From contig CALDHX010000059.1 of NCBI GenBank assembly GCA_937901525.1, forward strand, positions 1 to 20,282: a stretch of DNA of 20,282 bases. The letters are read 5' to 3'. Positions 1 to 7,914 of this stretch are shown here, one piece after another. Numbering within the stretch: position 1 is the first letter of the stretch; each line of letters begins with the position of its first letter. The translations under genes and the position numbers were made by a program. Source of the stretch: an uncultured Bacteroidales bacterium. Lineage in GTDB: Bacteria; Bacteroidota; Bacteroidia; Bacteroidales; P3. Under the pieces are notes generated by a model. It ran no database searches, was not told the origin of the DNA, and was given only the letters and a program-made list of their open reading frames with translations.

Positions 1-2
1 GT

Positions 3-122
3 CAAAAAGTCTTCTCTACTAATGAATATAACTTCACTTTAAGCGAGCAACCTGCGGGTAGTTATGTGATAAAAGCTTATCAAGGAAGATTTAGCGAAAG
101 CAAAAAGATAGTTATAGAATAA
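3..122 (+). CDS. C-terminal tail of a T9SS-secreted protein (partial)
   Basis: The open frame enters from the left edge and stops with TAA at 120-122, giving 39 residues of a C-terminus. The residues have the look of a type A sorting domain of the type IX secretion system: an LSEQPAGSYVIKAYQG core (proline, glycine, then alternating hydrophobic residues and an aromatic), followed by a basic KK and a short IVIE end. In this family such a tail directs the passenger across the outer membrane and is removed at the cell surface. The passenger domain lies outside the window, so its function is unknown. The gene is followed by a terminator hairpin. The assignment rests on pattern alone, since the tail is short. 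Confidence 0.75.
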   Translation, partial: QKVFSTNEYNFTLSEQPAGSYVIKAYQGRFSESKKIVIE

Positions 123-138
123 TAATGATTTTCATGAT

Positions 139-176
139 GGTGAAAGGTGAGAGAATTTATTTCTTTCGCCTTTTTT
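139..176 (+). terminator. Rho-independent terminator of the T9SS cargo gene
   Basis: An 8-bp stem, GGTGAAAG (139-146) with CTTTCGCC (163-170), contains one G-T wobble and is followed directly by six T (171-176). It lies 16 bp after the stop of the partial gene. Confidence 0.75.
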
Positions 177-315
177 GTTATTCTCAATTGAGCGATTAAA
201 TGACATGTATTCACAAAATCTTTTTCTACTAATACTTGCTATTGTCATTTTGTCTGAATTATGGGGGAGTATTATAATTCCATAAAACAAGAAAATCAAC
301 ATAAAATGCGTTATA

Positions 316-355
316 TTTAGCCAAATCTTGCTTTTTTTTGTTGCATTTGGCTGAA
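316..355. promoter_or_regulatory. Inverted repeat upstream of the DUF234 ATPase, possible operator
   Basis: TTTAGCCAAAT (316-326) faces ATTTGGCTGAA (345-355), matching at 10 of 11 positions across an 18-bp T-rich spacer. The right arm ends 18 bp before the -7 box at 374, so it would lie at about the -33 region. This suggests repressor binding or autoregulation, which is inference. No regulator gene lies next to it. Confidence 0.45.
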
Positions 356-373
356 TAAACTAAATTTTTGTAC

Positions 374-381
374 TATATTTG
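374..381 (+). promoter_or_regulatory. -7 promoter box of the DUF234 ATPase gene
   Basis: TATATTTG fits the Bacteroidota sigma-A consensus TAnnTTTG. It lies 21 bp before the ATG, giving a very short leader. A TTTG at 346-349 is 24 bp away, too far for a standard -33 element. Confidence 0.6.
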
Positions 382-402
382 CACTGATAAATACTCTAAA
401 TT

Positions 403-1818
403 ATGATAATTGGTAGAAAAGAAGAACAAAAAATACTAATTTCAGCAGCACAATCAGATAATTCTGAATTGATAGCTGTTTATGGTCGTAGGCGTGTTGG
501 TAAAACCTATCTTATAAGAGAGACATTTAGTTACAAATTCACTTTTCAACACACAGGATTAGCCAAAGGAAGCATCAAAGACCAATTATTTAGTTTTGCA
601 ATATCGCTCCGTGATGCAGGATATGACGATTGCCCAATACCAAAGACTTGGTTAGAAGCATTTAGTCTGCTTTCGCAGTTATTAAAGAACTCAATGGATG
701 AAAGAAAAATAGTCTTTCTTGATGAATTACCTTGGATGGATACCGCGCGTTCAAACTTTATATCTGCATTTGAACACTTTTGGAATGGTTGGGCATCAGC
801 AAGAAAAGATATAGTGCTTATTATATGTGGCTCAGCAACATCTTGGATTATCAATAAGGTGATAAATGACCATGGAGGCTTGCATAATAGAGTAACACAA
901 CGCATTGCATTACAGCCTTTCACCTTAGGAGAATGCGAAATGTTTATTCAGAGTAAAGGAATCGAAATAAATAGACATCAAATAGCAGAATGCTATATGA
1001 TATTAGGAGGGATACCGTTCTATTGGAGCTTACTTGAAAAAGGAATAAGCCTTTCTCAAAACATAGACAAGATGTTCTTTGCAAAAAATGGTAAACTTGC
1101 GAATGAATTTAATCAATTATATGCCTCACTCTTTAAATCCCCAGAATTATATATAAATATAGTTACAGCTCTTGCAAAAAAGAAAATTGGAATGACACGA
1201 GGGGAAATAATAGAAGCAACCAATACACAAAGCAATGGTGCATTAACAAAAGTGCTTGATGAATTAGAATATTGTGGATTTATACATAAATACAACACTT
1301 TCGGCAAAAAAAGTAAAGAAATTATTTATCAGCTTATAGATAACTACACATTGTTTTACTTTAAGTTTATTCAACAAAACAATAACAATGACAAAAATTT
1401 TTGGTCTGTATCAACCGAATCTCCAATTCATAGAGTGTGGAGTGGATTAGCGTTTGAACGCCTATGTATGACACACATTCAACAAATAAAAGCGGGACTT
1501 GGTATAGCGGGAGTATTGACAAATGTTTACTCTTGGTGTAAAAATGCAGATGAAAATAGCGATGGAGTACAAATAGACTTAATAATAGATCGTAATGATC
1601 AAGTTATAAATATTTGTGAAATGAAATTCTCTCTTTCAGAGTTTGCAATTGATGCAGAATACGAACAAAAACTAAGAAATAAAAAAGCAATCTTTATAGA
1701 ATCGACCAACACGCGTAAGGCAGTACACTTGACAATGGTAACAACCTATGGATTACGACAAAATTCTCATTCGGGAATGATACAAAGCGAAATAACCTTA
1801 GACGATTTGTTTAAATGA
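403..1818 (+). CDS. AAA family ATPase with C-terminal DUF234 nuclease-like domain
   Basis: This 471-residue protein belongs to the archaeal-type ATPase/DUF234 family that is common and often multicopy in Bacteroidota; its cellular role is not established. The N-terminal P-loop is YGRRRVGKT at residues 27-35 and the Walker B motif is IVFLDELPW at 103-111 (D107, E108). A sensor-like ICGSATSW follows at 141-148, with an LGGIPFYW motif at 201-208. A winged-helix-like region lies around 245-310. The C-terminal part looks like a PD-(D/E)xK fold: E352, D392 in QIDLIID, and E406-M-K408, so the nuclease residues appear intact. The gene stands alone between terminators with its own -7 box and an upstream inverted repeat. 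The ATG at 403 gives the expected MIIGRKEEQ start. DNA cleavage is inferred from the motif only. Confidence 0.9.
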   Translation: MIIGRKEEQKILISAAQSDNSELIAVYGRRRVGKTYLIRETFSYKFTFQHTGLAKGSIKDQLFSFAISLRDAGYDDCPIPKTWLEAFSLLSQLLKNSMDERKIVFLDELPWMDTARSNFISAFEHFWNGWASARKDIVLIICGSATSWIINKVINDHGGLHNRVTQRIALQPFTLGECEMFIQSKGIEINRHQIAECYMILGGIPFYWSLLEKGISLSQNIDKMFFAKNGKLANEFNQLYASLFKSPELYINIVTALAKKKIGMTRGEIIEATNTQSNGALTKVLDELEYCGFIHKYNTFGKKSKEIIYQLIDNYTLFYFKFIQQNNNNDKNFWSVSTESPIHRVWSGLAFERLCMTHIQQIKAGLGIAGVLTNVYSWCKNADENSDGVQIDLIIDRNDQVINICEMKFSLSEFAIDAEYEQKLRNKKAIFIESTNTRKAVHLTMVTTYGLRQNSHSGMIQSEITLDDLFK

Positions 1819-1898
1819 AAAGACGTTTGTGCTTATCATAACTAATGATAAAAATGCTAAAAAGATTATTCTCTTCATGATGTTTAAGTTTAAAGATA

Positions 1899-1939
1899 AA
1901 AAAAATCATATCCTGCAAAAATTAGGATATGATTTTTTT
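1899..1939. terminator. Bidirectional terminator between convergent genes
   Basis: A perfect 16-bp stem (1899-1914 with 1924-1939; core ATCATATCCT/AGGATATGAT) has a 9-nt loop and is flanked by A and T runs. It can end both the ATPase transcript on the plus strand and the long efflux operon on the minus strand. Confidence 0.85.
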
Positions 1940-1961
1940 GTTTTTAAAGTTTGAATGTTTG

Positions 1962-2252
1962 TTATACATCTATTGCTTCCCAAAAGAAGATTCTTAATCC
2001 TTGTTCGGGTGCTGAGTTGTCTAAGGCTTGTATTCTTTTTTTAAGGATAGGGGCAATGTTGTCTTCAACTATGCAAAGTGTTGCCATGTTTTTTGCTGGC
2101 CAAGCGTGAGAACCTAAGTGTGGTTCTCCCGTTTTTGAGCCTCTTCCTTGTATATCTTGCCAGCGTGTGTATCCTCTGATGGATAATTGATGTAAAATGT
2201 TTTCTACATCTTGCACATGGGCTTGGTTATATGCTATAAATGCTGCTTTCAT
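1962..2252 (-). CDS. PII-like small protein linked to the RND efflux operon
   Basis: The 96-residue soluble protein starts MKAAFIAYNQAH and carries GYTRWQDIQGRGSKTGEPHLGSHAWP in its middle. This central stretch, the short length and the hydrophobic strand pattern match the PII-like (ferredoxin-like, trimer-forming) proteins that accompany RND pumps in Bacteroidota. Its ATG lies 4 bp after the stop of the pump gene, so the two are almost certainly co-translated. PII proteins bind nucleotides or metabolites in clefts between subunits and control a partner; PII-like proteins (DUF3240, PII-NG) are known beside CusA-type pumps, from my memory of that literature. A role in sensing pump substrate or modulating the pump is inference. 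It is the last gene before the terminator at 1899-1939. Confidence 0.7.
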   Translation of the reverse strand: MKAAFIAYNQAHVQDVENILHQLSIRGYTRWQDIQGRGSKTGEPHLGSHAWPAKNMATLCIVEDNIAPILKKRIQALDNSAPEQGLRIFFWEAIDV

Positions 2253-2256
2253 CTTA

Positions 2257-5200
2257 TTATTCTTTTACTGTTCTACGACTTAAATGTAATGAGTGTTTCT
2301 TTCTGTAAGATTTTACTTCTCTTGATGCAAACCAACCATAGACTGTTGGAATGATTACAAGGGTTACAAGTGTGGAAACGGTCAATCCTCCTACGATTGC
2401 GATACCCATTGGTTGCCAAAGTTCACTTCCTTCTCCAATTCCCATAGCCATAGGCACCATACCAAGGATTGTGGTTGCCGAAGTCATAAGTACAGGACGT
2501 AGTCTTGATTTTCCTCCTGATATAATGGCTTGGCTGATTCCCATTCCTCTTTCTCGGTTAAGGTTTATGTAGTCCACAAGTACGATACCGTTCTTTACAA
2601 CTATACCTACAAGCATTACGCCTCCGATTAGGGACATTAGGTTAAGTGTTTCGCCTGTCATGAATAGTGAAAGTATCAATCCTACGAATGCAAACGGAAC
2701 TGAGAACATTATAATGAATGGATAGCGTAGTGATTCAAACTGTGCTGCCATTACGATATAGACTAACAATAGGATTAGGACTAATAGTAATCCCATATCG
2801 CCAAAGGATTCTTGTTGGTCTTCAAATGAACCTCCTATTTGCGTTCCTATTTCTACTGGAATGTCCATTTTGTCAAGTTCGCTTTGTATGCTTGCTACTG
2901 CAACGTCAAGAGTTGTTCCGTAAAGTGTTGCTGTTACTTTTACGATTCTTTCTCTGTCTTGACGTTTTATTGATGGTGGTGATTGTCTTTCTACAACTTG
3001 TGCTACTTCGCTTAGTCTTACGGCTTTGCCTTGCGAGTTGTAGATTAAGATGTTTTCAATGTCTTCGATTGATTGACGGTGTGCACGGTCGTTTCTTATC
3101 TTTATTTTGTATTCTTCTCCATCTTCACGGAAGATTGAGGCTGTCATACCGTTCATTCTGTTACGAACAAATGATGAAGCTGTTGCTACGTTCAATCCGT
3201 TTAAGGCTAATTTTTCTCTATCAAATTCTATTTGGAATTGTGGCTTGTAGTCTTCTCTATCGATTCTTACGTCTTTTAATCCTTGCATACGTTCCATAGA
3301 ATTTTTTAGCGAATCGGCAATTTTTTCTGTTACATTGAAGTCATAACCGAATATTTCAACATCAACAGTACTTCCAGATGTCATTCCACCACCGCCTCCT
3401 GCTGATACGGAAAACTTATCTACTTCGGTATATGAGCCAATTTCTTGTCTTAATTCTTCGGCTATTGAGAACATATCGCGTTTACGTTCTTCTACGTCTT
3501 TAAGTCTTAAACGGAATGATATGTAATTGCTTCCTGAGGCATTCATCATTGCAAAGGAGTTGTTGTCATCGTCCGATGGTGTGCCGACTGTGTAGGTGAA
3601 TGATTTCTTTTCAGGAACTTTTTCTGCTATTGCTTTTTCTAATCGTTGTGCAATTTCTTTCGATCTATCTACATTTGCTCCTGCTGGCAACTCTATATTT
3701 CCTGTTATTTGGCCATTGTCCGAAGCTGGTATGAATTCAGAACCTAATCTGCCTGCCATAACTAATGTGATTACAAACATCGCACAAGCAATTATAAAGG
3801 TAATCATTTTATGTCTTACTGCCCAAATTAGAAGTCTTTCGTATAATACGTCAAGTTTGTCTAAGCCTTTTTTGATTGGAGTGTATATTGTTTTAAATGC
3901 TTTGTTGTGTTTTTTGTCTTTTTCTCTTTTAAGCATTATTGAACACATCATCGGAGTAAGTGTAAGGGCTGAGGCTGTTGATACTATCATAATGATACAA
4001 ATCATCCAACCTAATTGCTTAAACATAATTCCTGCCATTCCACCCATCATAGTGAATGGGAAGAATACTGCAAGTAGGGTAAGGGTTGTTGCTATTACGG
4101 CAACGGCTACTTCGTTTGTTCCGTAAATTGCTGCTTCTTTTGGTTTACTTCCTCGTTCTATGTGTGTGGTTACGTTTTCTAAGACAACGATTGCGTCATC
4201 GACCACCATACCTAAGGCAATCGACAGAGCTGACATTGAGATAATGTTGATTGTGTTGCCGGTTATTAATAGGTAAATAAACGATGCAATAAGGGCAACA
4301 GGGATTGTTACCATAATAATAATGGTTGCTCGCCATTCTCCAAGGAAGAATAGTACTACTATAACGACAAATAGACATGCAAGAACGAATGTTTCTACTA
4401 ATGAACTGATTGAGTTTTCTATGTTGTCGGTTGTGTTCATTACTTCTTCGAGGTGAATGTCTTTTGGTAGGTTCTTTTGGATTTTTGGAAGTTCTGCTCT
4501 GATTTTTTCCATTACTTCCACTGAGTTTGCTCCTGTTTGTTTTTGGATTACAATGGTTGCTCCTTTTACTCCATTAACAAAACTTTCTTGTGCTTTTTCT
4601 TGTATGCTGTCGCTTACGTATGCTACGTCTCTAAGGAAGATTGGTTTTCCTCCATAGTTGGCTACCACTACGTTGTTTAAGAGTTCACTTTCTTTTATTT
4701 CTCCTTCTATACGTAATGAATAAGTTTCTGAGCCTACATCTATGCTTCCTCCTGGTGTGTTAACGTTTTCGGTTGCAACAGAGGAGCCTATTTGTTCTAT
4801 TGTTAGATTGTAGGCTTCTAATTTGTTAGGATCGCAGTTTATTACAATCTCTCTTTGTGGTGCTCCTGAGATTGATACTGACCCAACGCCATTTATACGG
4901 TTTAAAGGGTTAGCAACGGCGTCATCTAATATCTTATAAAGTGCGGCAGTGCTTTCATTTGATGTTGCAGACAAGATTGCAATCGGCATCATGTCGGTTG
5001 AAATCTTTAATATCATAGGATTGGTACAGCCATCTGGTAAGGCTTGTTTTACCATCTCTATTTTGTCTCGCATATCGTTTACTGCGTCATCTATATCTAT
5101 TCCCCAATTAAATTCACAGCCTATGATTGCAGTGTTTTCTTTTGAGGTTGATGTTAATTCTTTTAAATCACTGACTGTGCTTAATGCACTTTCCATTATT

Positions 5201-5394
5201 TTCGTTACGTTGTTTTCAACGTCTTCTGCACTTGCTCCTGGGTATGAAACAATGACAAAGGCCTGGTTCATTTCTATTTCAGGCATTTGGTCAATGGAAA
5301 GTTTGCTTAGTGAGAATAGCCCTAATATTATTATGGCTATAAATATCAGTGAGGTGGTTATTGGTCTTTTGACCGAGGTTTCGTATATTTTCAT
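2257..5394 (-). CDS. RND efflux transporter, inner-membrane pump subunit (AcrB-like)
   Basis: At 1045 residues this is a full-length AcrB/MexB/MdtC-type proton-driven pump. It opens with MKIYETSVKRPITTSLIF and the first membrane helix. A large periplasmic domain follows, then helices 2-6. The proton-relay aspartates are D399 and D400 in GMVVDDAIVVLEN (AcrB D407/D408), and the lysine partner is K934 in IVVKNGIVLVDY (AcrB K940). A glycine-rich loop (SAGGGGGMTSG) lies in the second periplasmic domain, before the helix 8-12 block. The C-terminus is short and basic. The gene sits 28 bp after the fusion-protein gene and 4 bp before the PII-like gene. Drugs, bile acids or other hydrophobic substrates are usual for the HAE1 branch; no CusA-type methionine cluster is evident, but the substrate cannot be read from sequence. 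Confidence 0.95.
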   Translation of the reverse strand: MKIYETSVKRPITTSLIFIAIIILGLFSLSKLSIDQMPEIEMNQAFVIVSYPGASAEDVENNVTKIMESALSTVSDLKELTSTSKENTAIIGCEFNWGIDIDDAVNDMRDKIEMVKQALPDGCTNPMILKISTDMMPIAILSATSNESTAALYKILDDAVANPLNRINGVGSVSISGAPQREIVINCDPNKLEAYNLTIEQIGSSVATENVNTPGGSIDVGSETYSLRIEGEIKESELLNNVVVANYGGKPIFLRDVAYVSDSIQEKAQESFVNGVKGATIVIQKQTGANSVEVMEKIRAELPKIQKNLPKDIHLEEVMNTTDNIENSISSLVETFVLACLFVVIVVLFFLGEWRATIIIMVTIPVALIASFIYLLITGNTINIISMSALSIALGMVVDDAIVVLENVTTHIERGSKPKEAAIYGTNEVAVAVIATTLTLLAVFFPFTMMGGMAGIMFKQLGWMICIIMIVSTASALTLTPMMCSIMLKREKDKKHNKAFKTIYTPIKKGLDKLDVLYERLLIWAVRHKMITFIIACAMFVITLVMAGRLGSEFIPASDNGQITGNIELPAGANVDRSKEIAQRLEKAIAEKVPEKKSFTYTVGTPSDDDNNSFAMMNASGSNYISFRLRLKDVEERKRDMFSIAEELRQEIGSYTEVDKFSVSAGGGGGMTSGSTVDVEIFGYDFNVTEKIADSLKNSMERMQGLKDVRIDREDYKPQFQIEFDREKLALNGLNVATASSFVRNRMNGMTASIFREDGEEYKIKIRNDRAHRQSIEDIENILIYNSQGKAVRLSEVAQVVERQSPPSIKRQDRERIVKVTATLYGTTLDVAVASIQSELDKMDIPVEIGTQIGGSFEDQQESFGDMGLLLVLILLLVYIVMAAQFESLRYPFIIMFSVPFAFVGLILSLFMTGETLNLMSLIGGVMLVGIVVKNGIVLVDYINLNRERGMGISQAIISGGKSRLRPVLMTSATTILGMVPMAMGIGEGSELWQPMGIAIVGGLTVSTLVTLVIIPTVYGWFASREVKSYRKKHSLHLSRRTVKE

Positions 5395-5422
5395 ATTGTT
5401 TTATCTGTTTTTGTGTGTGTCT

Positions 5423-6433
5423 TTATTTTATAACCTCTACTTTTGTTCTGTCCATTAGTTTGGATTGTCCTGTAATTACTACGTTTTCTCCGTCTGCTAT
5501 ACCTGAAATTATTTCTATTTTGTCTTCTATTCTTCTTCCTAATTGTACTTTGCGATATTCAACTACTCCATTGTTTTCTACAAATATGTATTTGTCGTTT
5601 GAACCTGATTGTTTAACGACTGCTTTGTCTGAAACCATTATTGTTGCTGCTTTACCAAGGTTTAATTCTACTCGTCCAAACATTCCTGGTTTTAGTTTAG
5701 AGTTTGCATTGTTTACTTTTACCTCGCAAGTGAATGTTCTTGTAAGTGGATCTATTGTAGGGTAAATTAAAGATACTGTTCCTGCAAATTCTTCTTCTCC
5801 AAAAATTTCTGTTTTGGCCTTTACTTGCATTCCTTTCTTAACGTTGTTGTAGAAACTTTCTGGAATATTGATTTTAAGTTTTACAGGATTGATTTGCATT
5901 ACTTGAAGAATAGGCTGTCCTGCTGCAACATCTCCGTTGTCAAAGTTTCTTGCTGTAATTATTCCGTTGATAGGAGAGGTAAGGTATATGTTGTCTTTTA
6001 AGTTTTCAGCACTCTTTTTTGCTACATCATATTGCATTTGCAATTGATCAAGTTGTTGTTTGCTTACTCCACCTGATTGATAAAGTGCTTTTACTCTTTC
6101 TAATTCTATTTTAAGGTTGTCTAATTGTGCAAGTGAGGTTGCAAGTTGTGTGCTTTCCATTTTCACTAATTGCTGACCTTTTTTGACAACGTCTCCAACT
6201 TCTACAAATATTTTTTCTATTCTTGTTCCACCTGCTGATGCGATATAGTTCTTTACTGCTGCATCTACTGTGGTAGAAAACTCATATATTCTGTCTATTT
6301 CTTTACTTTGTGCTTGTTCTATTTTTACTTTGAATACGTCTGTTGTTTTCTTAGCTTCTTCTTTTACTTCTTTTTTTGAACAACCTATCGCAATCAACGA
6401 TAGTAAACTTAGAAAATAAATTGCCTTTTTCAT
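5423..6433 (-). CDS. RND efflux membrane-fusion (periplasmic adaptor) lipoprotein
   Basis: This 336-residue HlyD/AcrA-type adaptor bridges the pump and the TolC channel. The N-terminus MKKAIYFLSLLSLIAIGC carries a lipobox with Cys18, so it should be a lipoprotein anchored in the inner membrane. The residues after the cysteine (SKKEVKEE) lack an immediate acidic cluster, unlike surface lipoproteins of this phylum. A lipoyl-like half motif (EVGDVVKKGQQLVKMES) leads into an alpha-helical hairpin at about 88-140, the second half (SPINGIITARNFDNGDVAAGQ) follows, and beta-barrel and membrane-proximal domains end with GIADGENVVITGQSKLMDRTKVEV. The length is typical. It lies 34 bp after the TolC-like gene and 28 bp before the pump gene, the standard order for a tripartite operon. 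Confidence 0.93.
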   Translation of the reverse strand: MKKAIYFLSLLSLIAIGCSKKEVKEEAKKTTDVFKVKIEQAQSKEIDRIYEFSTTVDAAVKNYIASAGGTRIEKIFVEVGDVVKKGQQLVKMESTQLATSLAQLDNLKIELERVKALYQSGGVSKQQLDQLQMQYDVAKKSAENLKDNIYLTSPINGIITARNFDNGDVAAGQPILQVMQINPVKLKINIPESFYNNVKKGMQVKAKTEIFGEEEFAGTVSLIYPTIDPLTRTFTCEVKVNNANSKLKPGMFGRVELNLGKAATIMVSDKAVVKQSGSNDKYIFVENNGVVEYRKVQLGRRIEDKIEIISGIADGENVVITGQSKLMDRTKVEVIK

Positions 6434-6467
6434 TGTTTTCGTCTGTTTTTATGTTTTTTATTATTAT

Positions 6468-7823
6468 TTATTCTTTTCCTAATACTTTTTCTAAATTGGT
6501 TTGTGCTATAAGATAGTCATATAGCGATTGTTGATAGGTTAGGTTTGCTTGTGTCATTGATAATTCACTATCATTAAGCTCTAAAATGGTTCCTGCTCCT
6601 GTTTTGTAACGTACTTTTGCTATTTCGTATCCACGTTCTGCTTGTTTAATGGCATCTTTGTTTGCTTCTAATTGTTCTTTTGCTGCTTTCATATTGTTGA
6701 TAGCGGCTTGTATTTGCAAATCTACACCTTCTTTTAGGTATTCTTTTTGTAGTTGTAATTCTTGTAGGGAAATTTTGATTTGTTTGGCTTTGTTTACAAC
6801 TGTGCGTCCATTAAAAATAGGAATGTTTAATTGTAATCCTATTGCTGCACTTCCAACCCAATTGTAATCTGCAAAGTTGTAGTCTTCGGCTTGTGTAAGG
6901 TAAGAGTATTGTCCAAAGGCTGATAGTGAAGGAAGGTGTTGTGAGTTTACTAATCTTAAAGAGTTTTGTAGGCTTATTATGTTTAAGTCGAGTTGTCTTA
7001 AATCTGAATTTTCCTCTGCTGTGTTTTCGCTTAGGTTTATTTCTGTTACTCGGTTAGAAAAGTCTTCAAGGTTTTCTTTTAATTCTATTTCCTGCTCTGT
7101 TGGAAGAGATAATATCATTTTTAATTGTAATATTGCTAAATCTAAGCCATTTTTTGCAGAAATGTAAGTAGGATTAAGATTGTTTACTTGTACTTGTGCT
7201 CTGATATAGTCATATTCTGAAACAACTCCTTGTTCGTATGAGGCTTTTGTTGTTTTTAGTGTTTCTTTTGCGTTGTTTATGCTGCGTTCTAATACGTTTA
7301 GACTGTTTTTTGCTAATAATACTGCAAAGTATGCATCTTTTACTTGTTTTGTCATGTCTATTTTTGATGCTCTTGCTTTTTCTATTATTAGGTCTATTTC
7401 GTTTTGTTTGCTTTTTATTTGTTCCCAAAGTGAAAAGTTTACTAATGGAAGTGCTGCTGATACGGTTGCAGTGTAGGAGTTTTTATATCCTATTTCCATA
7501 TACTTTTGTCCTCCCATCATTGCAGAGAAACTTTCAGGCATAAACATAACTGATTTCATTATGTTATTGGTGTATTGTCCTGATGCTGAAAGTGATGGAA
7601 GTAAATTGCCTAAGGCTTCTTTTTTACTGTAATCTACTCTCTCAATTTCAAGTTCTGCAATTTTTATAGTTGGATTATTATCGTGTGCAATAGTTAGTGC
7701 AGTGGCTAAATCCAACTCTAATATTTCTGTATTTGTTGGCTCTTGACCATAAGTGCTTTGTGTCAATAAAAATATACTGATAACAAATGCAATTTTGATA
7801 GTTGAAAACTTCTTTTTTGCCAT
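6468..7823 (-). CDS. TolC family outer-membrane efflux protein
   Basis: This 451-residue protein starts with a signal peptide (MAKKKFSTIKIAFVISIFLL, cleavage likely near TYGQ at 24-27). It has the two tandem outer-membrane-efflux halves of the TolC family: a first repeat opening LDLATALTIAHDNNPTIKIAELEIE and a second ending with YEIAKVRYKTGAGTILELNDSELSMTQA. It would form the trimeric outer-membrane channel of the pump encoded downstream. It leads the tolC-adaptor-pump-PII block. A 91-bp gap separates it from the upstream ABC permease gene, long enough for its own promoter; that gap holds a 14-bp palindrome (7861-7874) but no clear TAnnTTTG box. Confidence 0.93.
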   Translation of the reverse strand: MAKKKFSTIKIAFVISIFLLTQSTYGQEPTNTEILELDLATALTIAHDNNPTIKIAELEIERVDYSKKEALGNLLPSLSASGQYTNNIMKSVMFMPESFSAMMGGQKYMEIGYKNSYTATVSAALPLVNFSLWEQIKSKQNEIDLIIEKARASKIDMTKQVKDAYFAVLLAKNSLNVLERSINNAKETLKTTKASYEQGVVSEYDYIRAQVQVNNLNPTYISAKNGLDLAILQLKMILSLPTEQEIELKENLEDFSNRVTEINLSENTAEENSDLRQLDLNIISLQNSLRLVNSQHLPSLSAFGQYSYLTQAEDYNFADYNWVGSAAIGLQLNIPIFNGRTVVNKAKQIKISLQELQLQKEYLKEGVDLQIQAAINNMKAAKEQLEANKDAIKQAERGYEIAKVRYKTGAGTILELNDSELSMTQANLTYQQSLYDYLIAQTNLEKVLGKE

Positions 7824-7860
7824 TTTATTTTTTTATTTTTTTACTTAATTAAATTTCTTG

Positions 7861-7874
7861 TCAATTTAAATTGA
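7861..7874. promoter_or_regulatory. 14-bp perfect palindrome upstream of the efflux block
   Basis: TCAATTTAAATTGA is a perfect palindrome centred 44 bp upstream of the start codon of the TolC-like gene. Its position in the only sizeable gap of the operon suggests an operator. AT-rich palindromes of this length also occur by chance, so confidence is low. Confidence 0.35.
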
Positions 7875-7914
7875 ACGATAAAAAGTGCTTTTTATTTTAA
7901 GTTTTTTATTTTTT

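Noticed and set aside
183..192. CTCAATTGAG palindrome in the 123-402 gap
   Set aside because: Ten bases in AT-rich sequence, not placed relative to a promoter; likely chance.
546..923. 125-codon minus-strand frame inside the DUF234 ATPase gene
   Set aside because: It is antisense to the P-loop domain, which is clearly coding on the plus strand.
2718..3299. 193-codon plus-strand frame inside the RND pump gene
   Set aside because: Leu/Arg-rich translation opposite a well-conserved 1045-residue pump; a shadow frame.
4949..5458. 169-codon plus-strand frame over the pump start
   Set aside because: Antisense to the conserved N-terminus of the pump and the start of the adaptor gap; no motifs of its own.
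7876..7900. Possible terminator between the ABC permease and TolC-like genes
   Set aside because: AAAAAG/CTTTTT can pair but the stem has almost no GC and only a tiny loop, so it would not be a stable terminator.
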